Below, in pieces: positions 1 to 6,791 of a DNA stretch of 11,015 bases; the stretch's first letter is position 1, and each line of letters begins with the position of its first letter. Both the position numbers and the translations under genes were made by a program. The stretch lies in contig CAYGFI010000163.1 of assembly GCA_964349045.1 (NCBI GenBank), positions 1 to 11,015 of the forward strand. Direction: 5' to 3'. The notes under the pieces were generated by a model, which was given only the letters and a program-made list of their open reading frames with translations, ran no database searches and was not told the DNA's origin. Source of the stretch: JACJXF01 sp964349045. GTDB taxonomy: Bacteria; Bacteroidota; Bacteroidia; Bacteroidales; GCA-2748055.

Positions 1-9
1 TCCTTATTC

Positions 10-43
10 TTTGATTTATTTAAAAAGTAAAAAAATATATTTG
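10..43 (+). promoter_or_regulatory. Bacteroidota-type promoter for the small acidic protein gene
   Basis: A TTTG at 10-13 is followed after 22 bases by TATATTTG at 36-43, which fits the TAnnTTTG consensus of the primary sigma factor in Bacteroidota, with an upstream TTG/TTTG box at acceptable spacing. Transcription would begin near position 50, giving a leader of about 50 bases before the ATG at 103. The region is AT-rich, so a chance match is possible, but both boxes and the spacing agree. Confidence 0.55.
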
Positions 44-102
44 CTAAATGCTAATGAAGCAACTGAACGTTTGGAGAAAAGAATAATAACATTCATTAGA
101 TC

Positions 103-480
103 ATGAAATTATACAGTTTAAACACTAAACTTGATTTTGGGGAATACAAGGGTCAGACCTTAAAGGATGTATTTATGAAAGATCCTGAATATGTCGAAAC
201 GTGTATTCTTGAAAACCCTGTGTTCTGCTTTACCGATAATATTATGGAAAGGCTGGAAGACATGCATGATGAGTTTGCGTTTTCTGACGAAGCAGTTGAA
301 AAGCTCGCTGAGAAATACGAAATTTACGAGGAGGAAGAAAATCAATTCGAAGAAGGAGAAAATTTAAATGCCGAAGATTTAAAAGGCCTCGGCATTGTTG
401 ATGACGGATTTGATGATGATTATGATGATTCCGGAAGTTCCGGGGGATATTATGACGATTCTGATGGATTCGGGTATTAG
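103..480 (+). CDS. Small acidic protein with ExoX C-terminal-like motif
   Basis: A 125-residue protein of unknown cellular role. Residues 10-38 carry the pattern F12-G-x-Y15-K-G-x-T-L20, then D-P-x-Y (27-30) and L-E-N (36-38). This resembles the short domain at the C-terminus of exodeoxyribonuclease X-like proteins, found in many small Bacteroidota proteins and thought to be a nucleic-acid-associated module. No exonuclease catalytic domain is present, so nuclease activity should not be assumed. From about residue 73 the chain is strongly acidic (Glu runs at 75-86), and residues 98-125 form a low-complexity Asp/Ser/Gly/Tyr tail that looks disordered. There is no signal peptide, so it is probably cytoplasmic. 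It has its own promoter and terminator, so it is likely monocistronic. The ATG at 103 places the motif near the N-terminus; no Shine-Dalgarno site is evident. The domain assignment is from memory of the motif and is moderately sure. Confidence 0.8.
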   Translation: MKLYSLNTKLDFGEYKGQTLKDVFMKDPEYVETCILENPVFCFTDNIMERLEDMHDEFAFSDEAVEKLAEKYEIYEEEENQFEEGENLNAEDLKGLGIVDDGFDDDYDDSGSSGGYYDDSDGFGY

Positions 481-494
481 AATGAACCGGGAGT

Positions 495-518
495 GACTGC
501 ATAAGCAGTCTTTTTTTT
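495..518 (+). terminator. Intrinsic terminator after the acidic protein gene
   Basis: A perfect 6-bp stem, GACTGC (495-500) and GCAGTC (505-510), closes a 4-base ATAA loop and is followed directly by eight T residues (511-518). It begins 14 bases after the stop codon at 478-480. It separates this gene from the lipoprotein gene starting at 546. Confidence 0.88.
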
Positions 519-545
519 AAGGCCATAAATTAAATTTCTATAACT

Positions 546-848
546 ATGAAGCAGAAAAAAGCATTACTGATAATTTCAGGTTTATTGTTATTATTGCTCG
601 CATCATGCTCTAACAGTGAAAATGTCAGCGCTTGCCTCGATGGTTATTCGTACCGCTTCTGGGGAGGATTATGGCATGGAATTATTGCACCCGTTGACCT
701 GGTGATTTCACTTTTCCGGGACGATGTAACAGTTTATGCTCAGAACAATAACGGCGCATGGTATGCATTTGGCTTTATTCTTGGAAGTGGTGGCTGGGGA
801 TTCCTGGGTAGTAAATCAGGACGTAAGTGGAAGAGAGACAGGGACTAA
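546..848 (+). CDS. Small lipoprotein of unknown function
   Basis: A 100-residue predicted lipoprotein. The signal has basic residues at 2-5, a very hydrophobic Leu-rich core (7-18) and the lipobox L18-A-S-C21, so Cys21 would be lipidated and the protein anchored in the envelope. The mature part is only about 80 residues. It holds an aromatic, Gly-rich stretch F38-W-G-G-L-W-H-G-I-I-A-P (38-49), a hydrophobic segment running to L56-F57, then N67-N-N-G-A-W-Y (67-73) and a second apolar Gly/Trp-rich stretch (74-89), ending in a basic tail (90-100). Small proteins with this FW-GLWHG-IAP...NNNG-WY pattern recur in Bacteroidota as uncharacterised proteins, from memory only; I know of no assigned function. 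It lies 34 bases before the glycoside hydrolase lipoprotein gene with no terminator between, so the two may be cotranscribed. Confidence 0.78.
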   Translation: MKQKKALLIISGLLLLLLASCSNSENVSACLDGYSYRFWGGLWHGIIAPVDLVISLFRDDVTVYAQNNNGAWYAFGFILGSGGWGFLGSKSGRKWKRDRD

Positions 849-882
849 GGTTTATTCTGACCAAAAAATAATTCCTCAATAA

Positions 883-1953
883 ATGAAAAACTACCTAATT
901 GTTATTGGAATTACCCTTTTAGTAACTTCTTGTAATTCCGCTGAAAAAAAAGAGAACCTTCAATGGTCTGCTGACAGGGCTAATGAATGGTACGAAACAG
1001 TTAAATGGCCGGTAGGGAGCAATTTTACACCAAGTACAGCCATTAACACAATAGAGATGTGGGACGCAGAAACTTATGATTCGTCCACGATCGACCGTGA
1101 ACTGAAATGGGCCGGTGAAATTGGATTTAACACCCACAGGGTAAATTTCCAATACCTTGTATGGGCAAGGAACCCGGAGAATTTCAAAAAGAGAGTTGAA
1201 AATTTTCTGAATATCTGTGAAAAGTACCAGCAAAAAGTGATGTTTGTTTTTTATGACGACTGCTGGAACCAAAACCCCACTTTGGGCAGGCAGCCTGAAC
1301 CTGTTCCGGGGAAGCATAATTCGGGCTGGGTTCAGTGTCCCGGCGGACCCGTCCAAAACGCAGATACTGCCCTCTGGATGGTACTCGAGGCTTTTCAGAA
1401 AGATGTGATGAACCGGTTTCGCGACGATAAGCGGATTATTTGCTGGGACCTTTATAACGAAGCCGGGAATTCCGGTTACCTCAACCTGACCCTTCCCCTT
1501 TTAAAAAAATCATTTGAATGGGCACGTGAGATAAATCCATCACAACCTATTACCTCCGGTATGTGGAGTTGGGACGAAGGATTTAAGGATATTAACCGGT
1601 TTCTTGGCGAAAATTCAGATATTATTACCTTCCACCATTATGGACCTGCAAACGATCTCGACAGTCTGATTACCCGTTTAAAAAAATTTAACCGTCCATT
1701 GATATGTACCGAATATATGGCACGTACCCGCGACAGTAAGTTTCAGTCACATCTGCCAATATTTAAAAAAGATAAGATTGGAGCCATAAACTGGGGATTT
1801 GTAAGCGGAAAAACCCAGACCATTTACCCCTGGGGATCACCGGAAGGAGCGCCTGAACCAAATCCATGGTTCCACGATGTATTGAGAAAAGATGGAAGTC
1901 CGTTTGATTCCCTGGAGGTAGTGTTTATTAAAGAGATTACCAGGGAATTATAG
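883..1953 (+). CDS. Glycoside hydrolase lipoprotein, clan GH-A (GH5-like)
   Basis: A 356-residue predicted surface or periplasmic lipoprotein with a (beta/alpha)8 glycosidase domain. Residues 1-17 form a lipoprotein signal with lipobox V14-T-S-C17. The catalytic domain covers about residues 35-325. Seen motifs: an N-T-H-R-V segment after beta-2 (the conserved GH-A arginine), F-Y-D-D-C-W after beta-3, W188-D-L-Y-N-E193 at the end of beta-4 with E193 as likely acid/base, F-H-H-Y-G near beta-6, and C275-T-E277-Y as likely nucleophile strand beta-7. Both glutamates are present, so it should be active. Substrate cannot be told from the sequence; relatives are labelled loosely as cellulase, mannanase or 1,4-beta-xylanase. 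N-E-A replaces the usual N-E-P after the acid/base. No carbohydrate-binding module or SusC/SusD pair is nearby, so this is not a visible polysaccharide utilisation locus. Probably cotranscribed with the small lipoprotein upstream. Confidence 0.82.
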   Translation: MKNYLIVIGITLLVTSCNSAEKKENLQWSADRANEWYETVKWPVGSNFTPSTAINTIEMWDAETYDSSTIDRELKWAGEIGFNTHRVNFQYLVWARNPENFKKRVENFLNICEKYQQKVMFVFYDDCWNQNPTLGRQPEPVPGKHNSGWVQCPGGPVQNADTALWMVLEAFQKDVMNRFRDDKRIICWDLYNEAGNSGYLNLTLPLLKKSFEWAREINPSQPITSGMWSWDEGFKDINRFLGENSDIITFHHYGPANDLDSLITRLKKFNRPLICTEYMARTRDSKFQSHLPIFKKDKIGAINWGFVSGKTQTIYPWGSPEGAPEPNPWFHDVLRKDGSPFDSLEVVFIKEITREL

Positions 1954-2090
1954 TCACCTTTGCTAAAGCTGTGGTGAATAAAATAATGCCACTTCCAATT
2001 TCTCATATCAATACACGAAACTGTTCAACTGCATTTATAAAACATTCTTTTCTACTGTTTTAGAGCAGGCTATCCCTCATTTCCTTACAT

Positions 2091-2098
2091 TAGATTTG
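2091..2098 (+). promoter_or_regulatory. Candidate -7 box for the PLP enzyme gene
   Basis: TAGATTTG at 2091-2098 matches TAnnTTTG exactly, 40 bases before the ATG at 2139, which would give a leader of about 30-35 bases. No convincing TTTG partner sits 19-23 bases upstream (the closest is a TTTTAG at 2058-2063). The rest of the 185-base gap (1954-2138) shows nothing else I can name. Confidence 0.4.
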
Positions 2099-2138
2099 TT
2101 TTGTCGTTAAAGTAAAACCTCCAAATAACATTTAGTGT

Positions 2139-3389
2139 ATGGAAAAACATAATTTCAGCCCCGAATCCTTAATGATGTCGTACGGCTATAAAGCTGAATT
2201 GTCGGAGGGTGCGTTAAAATGTCCGATATTTCAAACTTCTACCTTCGTATTTAAAACTGCGGAAGAAGGCAAAGCCTTTTTCGAAATTGCTTATGGGAAA
2301 AGAGATAAAGGGCCATCCGAAGAGCTTGGGTTGATATATAGCCGGGTGAATAATCCCGATCTGGAAATTCTGGAGGATCGTTTATGTTTATGGGATAATG
2401 CGGAGGAGTGCGCTGTTTTTGAAAGCGGGATGTCAGCAATTTCCACTGTAATGTTAGAGTTTCTGAGACCGGGTGACCTTTTACTCTTCGGATCACCGGT
2501 TTACGGAGGAACTGACCATTTTATAAGGCACGTTCTTCCTAAGTTCGGTATTCATGTTATTGGATTTCCCGCGGGAAAACCTAAAGAAGTAATATCAGAA
2601 ATACTTAAGAACTCAGGTATGGCAGATAAACTGGCCATGATTTACATGGAAACTCCTGCAAATCCGACGAATGCGCTGATCGACATAGCCGGATGCAAAG
2701 AAATTGCGATGCAGTATAGTACAATCGGACGAATGATACCGGTAGTTGTTGATAATACCTATATGGGACCTCTTTGGTCGCATCCCCTCAAACACGGCGC
2801 CGATCTTGTTGTTTATTCCGCAACCAAGTTTATAGGTGGACACAGCGATTTAATTGCAGGGGCTTGCCTGGGTTCAAAGGAACTCATGGTCAGGGTAAGG
2901 ACCCTGAGAACTTTCCTGGGTAACATGGCCAGCCCATGGACAGCATGGTTGTTGATGAGAAGTCTTGAAACTCTGAAAGTAAGAATGGAGGCACAAGCCG
3001 CAGGCGCTATAATCGTGGCCAACTACCTTGTAAATCATCCAAAAGTTGAAAAGGTTTATTACCTTGGATTTCTAACACATGAAAACGATCCCTGGCAGTT
3101 TGATATACTTAAAAAGCAATACACTTCTAACGGTGCGATGATTGCCTTTGATATAAAGGGAGGGGAAAAGGAGGCATTTCATTTTCTGAATAATCTTAAA
3201 CTCTTTAAACTTGCAGTTAGTCTTGGCAGCACTGAGAGCCTCGCGCAACATCCCGATACCATGACCCACAGTGATATGACACAAGAAGATAAGCTGGCAA
3301 TTGGGATTACCAGTAAACTGATTCGGTTATCAATTGGTGTTGAAAATCCGGAGGACCTTATATACGCTATAGAAAGCGCGCTGGTATAA
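2139..3389 (+). CDS. Cys/Met metabolism PLP-dependent enzyme (cystathionine gamma-synthase/lyase family)
   Basis: A 416-residue fold-type I PLP enzyme of the trans-sulfuration family, cytosolic and expected to be a homotetramer. Seen residues: Y67-S-R69, which in this family reach the cofactor phosphate of the neighbouring subunit; S96-G-M98 at the phosphate loop; Y122 stacking on PLP; D205-N-T pairing with the pyridine nitrogen; S-A-T-K230 with K230 forming the Schiff base, followed by G-G-H-S-D; S-L-G-S-T-E-S-L-A-Q-H-P near the C-terminus; and R396 for the substrate carboxylate. Position 124 is Gly (Y122-G-G-T) where methionine gamma-lyases have a catalytic-pocket Cys, so the motif is closer to cystathionine gamma-lyases and synthases. 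An extra loop at about residues 50-64 precedes Y-S-R. The reaction (gamma-replacement or gamma-elimination) cannot be settled from sequence, and no other sulfur-metabolism gene is near. It ends 12 bases before the convergent URO-D-like gene. Confidence 0.9.
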   Translation: MEKHNFSPESLMMSYGYKAELSEGALKCPIFQTSTFVFKTAEEGKAFFEIAYGKRDKGPSEELGLIYSRVNNPDLEILEDRLCLWDNAEECAVFESGMSAISTVMLEFLRPGDLLLFGSPVYGGTDHFIRHVLPKFGIHVIGFPAGKPKEVISEILKNSGMADKLAMIYMETPANPTNALIDIAGCKEIAMQYSTIGRMIPVVVDNTYMGPLWSHPLKHGADLVVYSATKFIGGHSDLIAGACLGSKELMVRVRTLRTFLGNMASPWTAWLLMRSLETLKVRMEAQAAGAIIVANYLVNHPKVEKVYYLGFLTHENDPWQFDILKKQYTSNGAMIAFDIKGGEKEAFHFLNNLKLFKLAVSLGSTESLAQHPDTMTHSDMTQEDKLAIGITSKLIRLSIGVENPEDLIYAIESALV

Positions 3390-3401
3390 ACGGAAATTCA
3401 T

Positions 3402-4658
3402 CTATTTACCATTAACCTTCTTAAGTGCATTAATCATTGCAGCCAGGTTTTCAACCGGTACATTGGCCTGAATATTATGAACCGTATTGAATACAAAACC
3501 GCCATCTTTTCCCAGTATTTCGCATTGTTGTAATACCTGCTTTTCCACATCGGCAGGACTCCCAAAGCCTAATACCATTTGAGTATCAACTCCCCCACCC
3601 CAAAAAGTTACCTGGCTGCCAAAATTGTTTTTTAATACAGTGGCATCCATGTCGGCGGCATTGATCTGAACCGGATTCAAAATATCGAAACCCGCTTCGA
3701 TAAATCCAGGGATCAGCGGAAGAATGGCGCCACAGGAATGTTTAAAGGTTTTCCACTTTGTATTAGTATGGATCCAGTTATTCATTTTCCTGTAGTATGG
3801 TAAGTATAGCTCTGCAAATAAATCCTTTGAGCAAAATTGAGAATTCTGGGTACCAAAATCGGTTCCGCAAATAAAAACAGCATCTATCGAATTACCAAAA
3901 ATCCCAAATAGTGTATTCAGATTTTTTACTGCTATATCGGTTTGCTTATCGAACAATTTCTGCAAAAATTCCATCCGCGTTAAGGTACTCATATACCATT
4001 CCGTAATATCCCGGATACCTTTCGGGTTTTTCATCCATGGGCCGGGAACGAGGGCTATATCCCCCAGGGCTGTTCCGCCGGGATTTAAAATTACTCCTTT
4101 GCCGGAATCTTTGATTTCGGAAGCTTTTAATTTCCAATATGAAACGTCAGCATCAGAATAAGAGCTAAACTCTTCCAGGTTATCTTCAAGCCGCAGATTA
4201 TTCTCATCAAAAGGTTGCTGTCGCAAAATTGAATCGAAAAAATAGCCTGATTCTGGCATTCTGGCAGATGCCGGAACCGACATATCTCCCTCGGGAAAAA
4301 TAATTAAATCTCCCTTCCCATCAATCCGGGTATTAAACTCACCCGGAACTAACACTTCCTGCCCCCAAAATGTTCTGAACTCCTTCCAGTTGTTATTTTC
4401 TAACCCGAACATGTTTTTTCGCGGGGCTATTCCGGTAACATCGCAACCTATAATTTCCGCCAGATCATCTTCAATAATACCGAGCATCTGGTATGGCTCA
4501 TGTACCCGTACCATTTTTTTTTCCAATCCATAATATTGCCGAAGTCGTTCGATGGCCAGAACATGAATACCAGTTACCGGTGTAGCGCCAAAATCAATCA
4601 CTACACCTTCCGGCGACTCGTGATTCAGACTTGATTTTAATTTTTCTTTTGAATTCAT
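3402..4658 (-). CDS. Uroporphyrinogen decarboxylase superfamily protein (methyltransferase-like)
   Basis: A 418-residue cytosolic (beta/alpha)8 protein of the URO-D/MtaA/CmuA superfamily. It is not a haem-pathway HemE: it is longer and lacks the HemE N-terminal arginine/aspartate signature. Seen: K306-H307-S-C309-G, corresponding to the H-x-C zinc ligands of corrinoid-dependent methyltransferases such as MtaA; G-F-D-I-L-N-P-V-Q about 25 residues on; W-G-G-G-V-D-T-Q (353-360); and F-N-T-V-H394-N-I-Q, where MtaA-type enzymes place the third ligand Cys. Relatives are abundant in anaerobic Bacteroidota and are mostly uncharacterised; a methyl-transfer role is inference. The start is firm: an in-frame TAA lies 12 bases upstream. 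The leader directly before the ATG is a tandem octamer array (4663-4694). It follows aguA on the same strand after 100 bases without a clear terminator, so readthrough from aguBA is possible. Confidence 0.85.
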   Translation of the reverse strand: MNSKEKLKSSLNHESPEGVVIDFGATPVTGIHVLAIERLRQYYGLEKKMVRVHEPYQMLGIIEDDLAEIIGCDVTGIAPRKNMFGLENNNWKEFRTFWGQEVLVPGEFNTRIDGKGDLIIFPEGDMSVPASARMPESGYFFDSILRQQPFDENNLRLEDNLEEFSSYSDADVSYWKLKASEIKDSGKGVILNPGGTALGDIALVPGPWMKNPKGIRDITEWYMSTLTRMEFLQKLFDKQTDIAVKNLNTLFGIFGNSIDAVFICGTDFGTQNSQFCSKDLFAELYLPYYRKMNNWIHTNTKWKTFKHSCGAILPLIPGFIEAGFDILNPVQINAADMDATVLKNNFGSQVTFWGGGVDTQMVLGFGSPADVEKQVLQQCEILGKDGGFVFNTVHNIQANVPVENLAAMINALKKVNGK

Positions 4659-4662
4659 GTCA

Positions 4663-4694
4663 GGCGTTTAGGCGTTTAGGTGTTTAGGCGTTTA
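4663..4694 (-). repeat. Four tandem octamers in the URO-D-like gene leader
   Basis: Four head-to-tail 8-base units on the plus strand, GGCGTTTA, GGCGTTTA, GGTGTTTA, GGCGTTTA, i.e. TAAACGCC units in the mRNA sense, with one C-to-T change in the third. The array ends 4 bases before the start codon and so covers positions where a Shine-Dalgarno site would lie. It does not alter the reading frame because it lies outside the gene. Confidence 0.9.
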
Positions 4695-4758
4695 GTATGG
4701 TAAAATTAATAAAAAACCCTGATTGCTGAATATAATATTTTGCTCCCGGTTATTTTTA

Positions 4759-5802
4759 TTAAACAGGTATTTCACGGCTCAGGCAATGTAAAGTTCCCAG
4801 TCCCCATATAAGATCAATTGCTGAAATCCCTGAAACTTCGTGCTTTGGAAAAAGTTCGGATAAAATTCCAATTACTTTATAATCATTTTTATCGTTGAAT
4901 GTAGGAACCAAAACGCTTCCGTTGGTAATCAAAAAATTTACATAACTCGCGGGCAGCCGTAAATCTTCAAAATCAAGTCTTGATGGCATAGGAACGGTTA
5001 CTGCATTAATTTTTTCACCATTTTGAAGCCTTTCTCCCGAAATTCTTTCCAGGTTTTCTTCCAGAATTGTATAGTTTTTGTCTTTAGAATTCTTCTCTCT
5101 ACAGGCAATCACCGTGTTCTCATTCACAAACCGGCAGATATCATCAACATGTCCATGAGTATCATCGCCCTCAATTCCTTTTCCTAACCAAATCACCCGG
5201 GTAATCCCAAGGTACCTGTTAAAAACTTCCTCATAATCACTTTTTGTGAATCCGGGATTTCTGACCTGAATTTTTGCATCCAGCAAACATTCTTCTGTAG
5301 TTATGAGGGTACCTTTCCCATTTGAGTCAATTGCACCTCCCTCCAGAACAACATGAAAACCATTATGGATAACTTTTTCAAGGGGGATTTTAAGGTATGA
5401 AGCTACTGTATGGGGAGTTGAAAGATCTTTATGGAAATTGCTATACTTAGCCCAGCCATTAAACCCGAAATGCAGGGCTGTTCGGGAATTATAGTGATTC
5501 CTTACAATTATCGGACCTGAATCTCTCATCCAGCCCCTGTTTATATCCTTTATTATAAACCTGACTTTATTCTTATCCACATGAGCTTTCTCCAGCATTA
5601 TTGTAACTTTTTCCTGATGTTCCAATGAATTCACAAGCAATAAAACATCTTCGAAAAAAGTGATTTTCCTGATAATCTCAACAAATGCCCATTTAACCGC
5701 ATGAAATTTTCCAGGCCAGTCCCGACCCTCGTATGGAAATGCGAGTAAGGTGTACTGGTGTTTTTCCCATTCGGCCGGGAGTATCCTTTGGTTTTTATCC
5801 AT
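4759..5802 (-). CDS. aguA: Agmatine deiminase
   Basis: A 347-residue cytosolic enzyme of the PAD_porph/agmatine deiminase family in the guanidino-group-modifying superfamily. It would convert agmatine to N-carbamoylputrescine and ammonia. Seen in order: W91-M-R-D94-S-G-P, L153-E154-G-G-A, D214-T-H-G-H218-V-D220-D, and G-T-L-H-C340 with S-R-E close to the C-terminus. These match the expected Asp, Glu, His, Asp and nucleophilic Cys of the family, and the length is typical. No signal peptide, unlike secreted Porphyromonas peptidylarginine deiminase. The gene starts 3 bases after the aguB stop codon; a GGGGGA within the end of aguB, about 9 bases before the ATG, is an unusually good ribosome site for this genome. 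Direct linkage to a carbamoylputrescine amidase makes the agmatine assignment strong. No arginine decarboxylase is in the window to supply agmatine. Confidence 0.93.
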   Translation of the reverse strand: MDKNQRILPAEWEKHQYTLLAFPYEGRDWPGKFHAVKWAFVEIIRKITFFEDVLLLVNSLEHQEKVTIMLEKAHVDKNKVRFIIKDINRGWMRDSGPIIVRNHYNSRTALHFGFNGWAKYSNFHKDLSTPHTVASYLKIPLEKVIHNGFHVVLEGGAIDSNGKGTLITTEECLLDAKIQVRNPGFTKSDYEEVFNRYLGITRVIWLGKGIEGDDTHGHVDDICRFVNENTVIACREKNSKDKNYTILEENLERISGERLQNGEKINAVTVPMPSRLDFEDLRLPASYVNFLITNGSVLVPTFNDKNDYKVIGILSELFPKHEVSGISAIDLIWGLGTLHCLSREIPV

Positions 5803-5805
5803 ATC

Positions 5806-6693
5806 TTAATCCCCCATCCTCTTCAAAATATCCCCATAGGCATCAATTCTTCTGTCTCTGAAGAAGGGCCAGTTGCGGCGAACCGTTTCGATGGCGCCGG
5901 TATTGACTTCGGCCATGATAATTTCTTCTTTATCATGGGAAGCCATTGCCAGAATCGCGCCTTGCGGACCGGCTATAAACGATGAACCCCAGAACTCGAT
6001 ACCGGCAGTATCTCTGACCGGTTTTTCAAGTCCGATCCGGTTGCAGGCTGCAATATATATTCCGTTTGCAACCGCGTGTCCGCGCTGTACTGTCATCCAT
6101 GCATCATGCTGTATCTTTCCGTATCTTTCTTTTTCATCAGGGTGCCAGCCAATGGCAGTGGGATAAAAAAGTACTTCTGCCCCTTGCATTGCCGTGAGCC
6201 TCGCTCCTTCCGGAAACCATTGGTCCCAGCAAATAAGGGTACCTATGCGCCCCACGGAAGTATCGAATGCTCTGAATCCTAAATCTCCCGGTGTAAAATA
6301 ATACTTTTCATAAAAAGCGGGGTCATCGGGAATGTGCATTTTCCGGTAAAGGCCTGACTCGGTTCCATCAGAATTAATTATATAAGCTGAATTATGATAT
6401 ACTCCGGCTGCCCGTCTTTCAAAAAACGGAACAATGATCACCGCATTAAGTTCCAAAGCAAGAGCGCTGAATTCCTTAAATGATATACCATGCAAAGGTT
6501 CAGCAAGGCTAAAATATTTACTGTTTTCGCTCTGACAAAAATAGAACGAACTGTAGAGTTCAGGCAAACAAACCACCCGGGCTCCCTGTTTCACTGCCCG
6601 TTTTACCCATTCTTTGCACTTTTTCAGGTTAATATCCGGAGTAGAGTTTAACTCTAACTGCGTGAGCGCAATATTGTATTTGGATTTTTCCAT
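5806..6693 (-). CDS. aguB: N-carbamoylputrescine amidase
   Basis: A 295-residue nitrilase-superfamily amidohydrolase that would hydrolyse N-carbamoylputrescine to putrescine, CO2 and ammonia in the cytosol. The catalytic triad is plain: E45 in L-P-E-L, K118 in Y-R-K-M-H-I-P-D-D-P, and C155 in L-I-C-W-D-Q-W-F-P-E. The Y-R-K-M-H-I-P-D-D-P and C-W-D-Q-W-F-P-E-G-A-R segments are characteristic of AguB and of its plant homologue rather than of nitrilases or beta-ureidopropionases. Length is typical for the family. It is the first gene of a tight aguB-aguA pair, so flux from agmatine to putrescine is encoded as one unit, feeding polyamine synthesis. Its upstream side is a divergent region with a candidate promoter and palindrome. 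Confidence 0.95.
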   Translation of the reverse strand: MEKSKYNIALTQLELNSTPDINLKKCKEWVKRAVKQGARVVCLPELYSSFYFCQSENSKYFSLAEPLHGISFKEFSALALELNAVIIVPFFERRAAGVYHNSAYIINSDGTESGLYRKMHIPDDPAFYEKYYFTPGDLGFRAFDTSVGRIGTLICWDQWFPEGARLTAMQGAEVLFYPTAIGWHPDEKERYGKIQHDAWMTVQRGHAVANGIYIAACNRIGLEKPVRDTAGIEFWGSSFIAGPQGAILAMASHDKEEIIMAEVNTGAIETVRRNWPFFRDRRIDAYGDILKRMGD

Positions 6694-6712
6694 CTGTATA
6701 GTTAGTTGATTG

Positions 6713-6720
6713 CAAATTTA
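6713..6720 (-). promoter_or_regulatory. Candidate -7 box for aguBA
   Basis: Read on the minus strand the segment is TAAATTTG, an exact TAnnTTTG match, 19 bases before the aguB ATG (6691-6693). The leader would be only about 12-14 bases. No clear TTTG element is seen at the expected upstream spacing, which would fall near 6740-6746. An 8-bp palindrome (6718-6739) overlaps the box and fills the spacer. Confidence 0.42.
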
Positions 6721-6739
6721 GATAATTTATTTTATCTAA
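6718..6739. promoter_or_regulatory. Palindrome overlapping the aguB promoter, possible operator
   Basis: Perfect inverted repeat TTAGATAA (6718-6725) and TTATCTAA (6732-6739) separated by 6 bases. It overlaps the candidate -7 box and would sit between the two promoter elements, a usual place for a repressor site. The sequence is very AT-rich, so chance symmetry is a real alternative. Confidence 0.35.
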
Positions 6740-6791
6740 GACGGTACTGCATAAGAATGCTTCAGATTACAAAATAATTTATTTATGTTGA

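Noticed and set aside
531..538. TAAATTTC as a -7 box for the small lipoprotein gene
   Set aside because: It deviates from TAnnTTTG at the last base and lies only 7 bases before the ATG, which would give an almost leaderless transcript; support is too weak.
919..1356. 145-codon open frame on the minus strand inside the glycoside hydrolase gene
   Set aside because: It lies wholly opposite a gene with strong family motifs and its own product shows no recognisable signal, domain or upstream site. Other minus-strand or alternate-frame stretches (for example 242-526, 5873-6166, 7600-7836) were dropped for the same reason.
1954..1977. Possible terminator after the glycoside hydrolase gene (TCACC ... 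GGTGA)
   Set aside because: The stem is only 5 bp with a 14-base interior, and no T-run follows on either strand side.
3402..4658. HemE (uroporphyrinogen decarboxylase of haem synthesis)
   Set aside because: The zinc-ligand-like H-x-C and F-N-T-V-H-N-I-Q motifs, the length and the absence of other haem genes point to the methyltransferase-like branch.
4759..5802. Secreted peptidylarginine deiminase instead of agmatine deiminase
   Set aside because: No signal peptide or C-terminal sorting domain is present, and the gene is 3 bases downstream of aguB.
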